DNA from: Hyunsoonleella jejuensis
Lineage (GTDB): Bacteria > Bacteroidota > Bacteroidia > Flavobacteriales > Flavobacteriaceae
NCBI RefSeq assembly: GCF_900111025.1
Contig: NZ_FOFN01000001.1
Coordinates: 1,481,620 to 1,545,619 of the forward strand
Direction: 5' to 3'
Length of the DNA: 64,000 nucleotides
Shown here: positions 61,848 to 64,000 of the stretch, in pieces
Layout: every line of letters starts with the position of its first letter
Numbering within the stretch: position 1 is the stretch's first letter
Program-made: the position numbers and the translations under genes
The notes under the pieces: model-generated
What the model was told of the DNA's origin: nothing
What the model saw: the letters and a program-made list of their open reading frames with translations, nothing else
Databases searched by the model: none

Positions 61848-63785
61848 TTAGAACGATTTTAACGTTTTACTAATGTCCTGTTTTATTATTTCGGCGAAAT
61901 CGTCAATGCTAATCATTCCTAAATCTTCGCCACCATGTTTACGCACGGTTATTTTGTTTTCTTTTTCTTCTTGTTCGCCAATTATAAGCATATATGGGTG
62001 TTTTTGCATTTCTGCTTCCCTAATTTTCTTGCCTATAGTCTCATTTCTATGGTCTACAAGGGCGCGAATTTCGTGATTTTCTAGCAAATTTAAAACTTTT
62101 TCAGAGTATTTTTCATATTTCTCACTAAGAGACAATATTTTAGCTTGAACTGGCATCAACCAAATCGGGAAATTCCCACCTGTATGTTCCAATAATAATG
62201 CCACAAAACGCTCCATGCTTCCAAAAGGTGCTCGGTGTATCATTACAGGGCGATGTAGCTCGTTGTCACTACCTTTATAAGTCAATTCAAAACGCTCGGG
62301 TAAATTGTAATCTACTTGAATGGTTCCAAGCTGCCAACGTCTACCCAAAGCATCCTTTACCATAAAGTCTAACTTTGGTCCGTAAAATGCGGCTTCCCCA
62401 GTTTCAATTACATAATCTAAACCTTTATCTTCAGCAGCATTAATTATAGCTTGTTCGGCCTTTTCCCAGTTATCTACATCACCAATATATTTGTCTGGAT
62501 TTTCAGGATCCCTTACAGAAACTTGAGCCGTAAAGTTTTCAAAACCTAAAGAACCAAATACATAAAGAACCAAATCAATAACATTCTTAAATTCTTCGTC
62601 CAATTGGTCAGGCATGCAAAATAAATGCGCATCATCCTGTGTAAATCCTCTAACACGTGTTAAACCGTGCAATTCACCACTCTGCTCGTATCTATATACC
62701 GTACCAAATTCAGCATAACGTTTTGGCAAATCTTTATAACTCCATTGTGCGCTTTTGTATATTTCACAGTGGTGCGGACAATTCATCGGTTTTAATAAAA
62801 ACTCCTCATCGTCTTTTGGTGTGGTAATCGGCTGAAAACTATCCTCGCCATACTTGGCATAATGTCCAGAAGTTACATACAATTCTTTCTGACCGATATG
62901 CGGAGACACCACCATTTCATAACCCGCTTTTTTCTGGGCTGCTTTCAAGAAATTTTCCAAGCGCTCGCGTAAAGCTGCACCCTTAGGTAACCATAACGGT
63001 AAGCCTTGTCCCACCTTTTGCGAAAACGTAAAAAGCTCAAGTTCCTTTCCAAGCTTTCTATGGTCACGCTTTTTGGCCTCTTCCAATAAATGTAAATATT
63101 CGGTAAGTTCCTTTTGTTTAGGGAACGAAACGCCATAAATACGAGTCAATTGCGGTTTGTTCTCATCACCACGCCAATACGCCCCCGCGGCACTCATTAC
63201 TTTTACGGCTTTTATAATACCAGTATTTGGGATGTGCCCACCGCGACATAAATCAGTAAACGTGCTATGATCGCAAAATGTAATCGTGCCATCCTCAAGA
63301 TTCTCAATCAGTTCTGTTTTAAATTCGTTATCCTTATATAAGTCTAAAGCCTCAGCCTTAGAAACAGATCGCATTTTAAAATCATGCTTGCCACGAGCAA
63401 TCTCCAACATTTTGTCCTCAATATCCTTGAAGTCCTTTTCAGAAACCGTATGCTCGCCAAAATCAACATCATAATAAAATCCATTTTCAATCGCAGGACC
63501 AATAGTCAATTTAGCCCCTGGATACAATTCCTCAATTGCTTGTGCCAATACGTGTGCAGAAGAATGCCAAAATGCCTGCTTCCCCTCATCATCTCTCCAA
63601 GTGTACAAAACCAACGAACCATCAGTGGTCAAAGGTGTCGCCGTTTCAACAGTTGTACCATTAAAACTGGCCGAAATCACGTTTCTAGCCAAACCTTCAC
63701 TAATGCTTTTCGCAACATCCATTGGTGTAGCGCCCTCTTCAAACGCTTTCACACTGCCATCGGGCAAAGTAATCTGTATCATCAA
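61848..63785 (-). CDS. thrS: Threonine-tRNA ligase
   Basis: 645 residues, full length. The TGS domain ([20 protein letters not shown]) is followed by the editing domain with [18 protein letters not shown] (metal-binding HxxxH), the class II core with motif 2 [28 protein letters not shown] (zinc Cys and His) and motif 3 [18 protein letters not shown], and the anticodon domain ([20 protein letters not shown]). It charges tRNA-Thr and clears Ser-tRNA-Thr. It heads the operon thrS-infC-rpmI-rplT (36 bp to infC). I see no T-box in the leader. Confidence 0.98.
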   Translation of the reverse strand: MMIQITLPDGSVKAFEEGATPMDVAKSISEGLARNVISASFNGTTVETATPLTTDGSLVLYTWRDDEGKQAFWHSSAHVLAQAIEELYPGAKLTIGPAIENGFYYDVDFGEHTVSEKDFKDIEDKMLEIARGKHDFKMRSVSKAEALDLYKDNEFKTELIENLEDGTITFCDHSTFTDLCRGGHIPNTGIIKAVKVMSAAGAYWRGDENKPQLTRIYGVSFPKQKELTEYLHLLEEAKKRDHRKLGKELELFTFSQKVGQGLPLWLPKGAALRERLENFLKAAQKKAGYEMVVSPHIGQKELYVTSGHYAKYGEDSFQPITTPKDDEEFLLKPMNCPHHCEIYKSAQWSYKDLPKRYAEFGTVYRYEQSGELHGLTRVRGFTQDDAHLFCMPDQLDEEFKNVIDLVLYVFGSLGFENFTAQVSVRDPENPDKYIGDVDNWEKAEQAIINAAEDKGLDYVIETGEAAFYGPKLDFMVKDALGRRWQLGTIQVDYNLPERFELTYKGSDNELHRPVMIHRAPFGSMERFVALLLEHTGGNFPIWLMPVQAKILSLSEKYEKYSEKVLNLLENHEIRALVDHRNETIGKKIREAEMQKHPYMLIIGEQEEKENKITVRKHGGEDLGMISIDDFAEIIKQDISKTLKSF

Positions 63786-63805
63786 ATCAAATTAAAAATA
63801 GGCTG

Positions 63806-63836
63806 CAAAGATAATAGTATAAACAAATCCACACAA
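63806..63836 (-). promoter_or_regulatory. Promoter of the thrS-infC-rpmI-rplT operon
   Basis: TTG (plus CAA 63834-63836), 20 bp, TATCTTTG (plus 63806-63813) on the minus strand: full Bacteroidota promoter match, 20 bp before the thrS ATG. Confidence 0.75.
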
Positions 63837-63902
63837 TATAATAGGTAATATATAATGTCAATCTAATTCTTTCTAAAATTATATTTAGAAAAGTATCGAT
63901 AA

Positions 63903-64000
63903 TAAGGGCGTTCCCCCTCCTTGGTTTCGGGGTCGGGCTCTCCGCTATATCTTTCTGCGCAGCGTTCCAGTTTTTTTTTGTGGTCCCCGCCGTTCGGGAG
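63903..64000 (-). repeat. Bacteroidota intergenic palindromic element (partial copy at window edge)
   Basis: Read on the minus strand it contains GATATAGCGGAGAGCCCGAC, matching the right arm of the element at 15875-15957 (AACGGATAGCCCCGACC). GC-rich segments (GGTCCCCGCC, GGCGTTCCCCC) flank it. The rest runs beyond the window. I see no gene in 63837-64000. Confidence 0.5.

Noticed and set aside
63384..63848. 154-codon open frame antisense to thrS
   Set aside because: Runs over the thrS start and promoter; shadow of a conserved essential gene.

Overview
This window is an AT-rich stretch of a Bacteroidota chromosome, most likely a marine member of the family Flavobacteriaceae. The evidence is the type IX secretion / gliding proteins (two PorP/SprF barrels and two substrates with type B C-terminal domains, one a 2712-residue SprB-like adhesin), the split transketolase, the head-domain (GIN/DUF4097) adhesin behind an ECF sigma factor, the zeaxanthin-type carotenoid operon, repeated matches to the Bacteroidota promoter (TTG, about 19-21 bp, TAnnTTTG), and a near-absence of Shine-Dalgarno sequences. 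I see no phage, transposase, CRISPR array or rRNA.

Layout. 1-7.2 kb: end of a CIA30-domain gene, an SdsA1-like alkylsulfatase lipoprotein, pyrG, yidC and a MORN/YwqK-repeat protein. 7.2-9.1 kb: a three-domain fasciclin lipoprotein and, just downstream of it, the collapsed remnant of a second copy. 9.2-15.8 kb: mnmA, a nitronate monooxygenase-like enzyme, a MATE exporter, a small conserved protein, a PAP2 phosphatase, meaB and a DUF2911 protein. 16-18.8 kb: ECF sigma, anti-sigma-like protein and repeat-rich DUF4097 protein. 18.8-21 kb: M23 peptidase, mazG, TlpA-like thioredoxin. 21-26 kb: minus-strand carotenoid operon (crtI-crtB-crtZ-lycopene cyclase) behind a CarH-like B12-photoreceptor gene. 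26-28.4 kb: octaheme cytochrome lipoprotein with HEAT and TPR parts. 28.4-43.3 kb: tRNA-Lys/tRNA-Leu, aroK, a phosphoribosyltransferase, an S4 protein, an FKBP lipoprotein, transketolase halves, tgt, an LptF/LptG-type permease, an EamA transporter, accA, dnaB and small lipoproteins. 43.5-58.3 kb: a surface/gliding locus. 58.3-64 kb: EF-hand protein, YjbQ, a lipoprotein with a candidate thioester domain, then the thrS-infC-rpmI-rplT operon.

How parts work together. The carotenoid operon makes zeaxanthin from GGPP, and the regulator beside it carries both cobalamin signatures of CarH/LitR (Wx9EH and ExHxxG). A paired motif GTTTAAY-N14-GTTAAAC, wrapped around an exact TAnnTTTG promoter element, sits upstream of crtI, upstream of the fasciclin gene 16 kb away and upstream of the fasciclin remnant; a single box precedes the regulator. 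This suggests a light/B12-controlled regulon joining carotenoids and a fasciclin lipoprotein. In the gliding locus each type B substrate is followed by its own PorP/SprF protein, and one of those is fused to a long coiled coil and a terminal SPOR-like domain.

Other points: infC has no ATG/GTG/TTG start and probably starts at AUA or AUU; Tgt lacks the usual CxCxxC zinc cluster; a Bacteroidota intergenic palindromic element occurs at 15.9 kb and, in part, at the right edge. All functions are inferred by reading the sequence; no database search was run.
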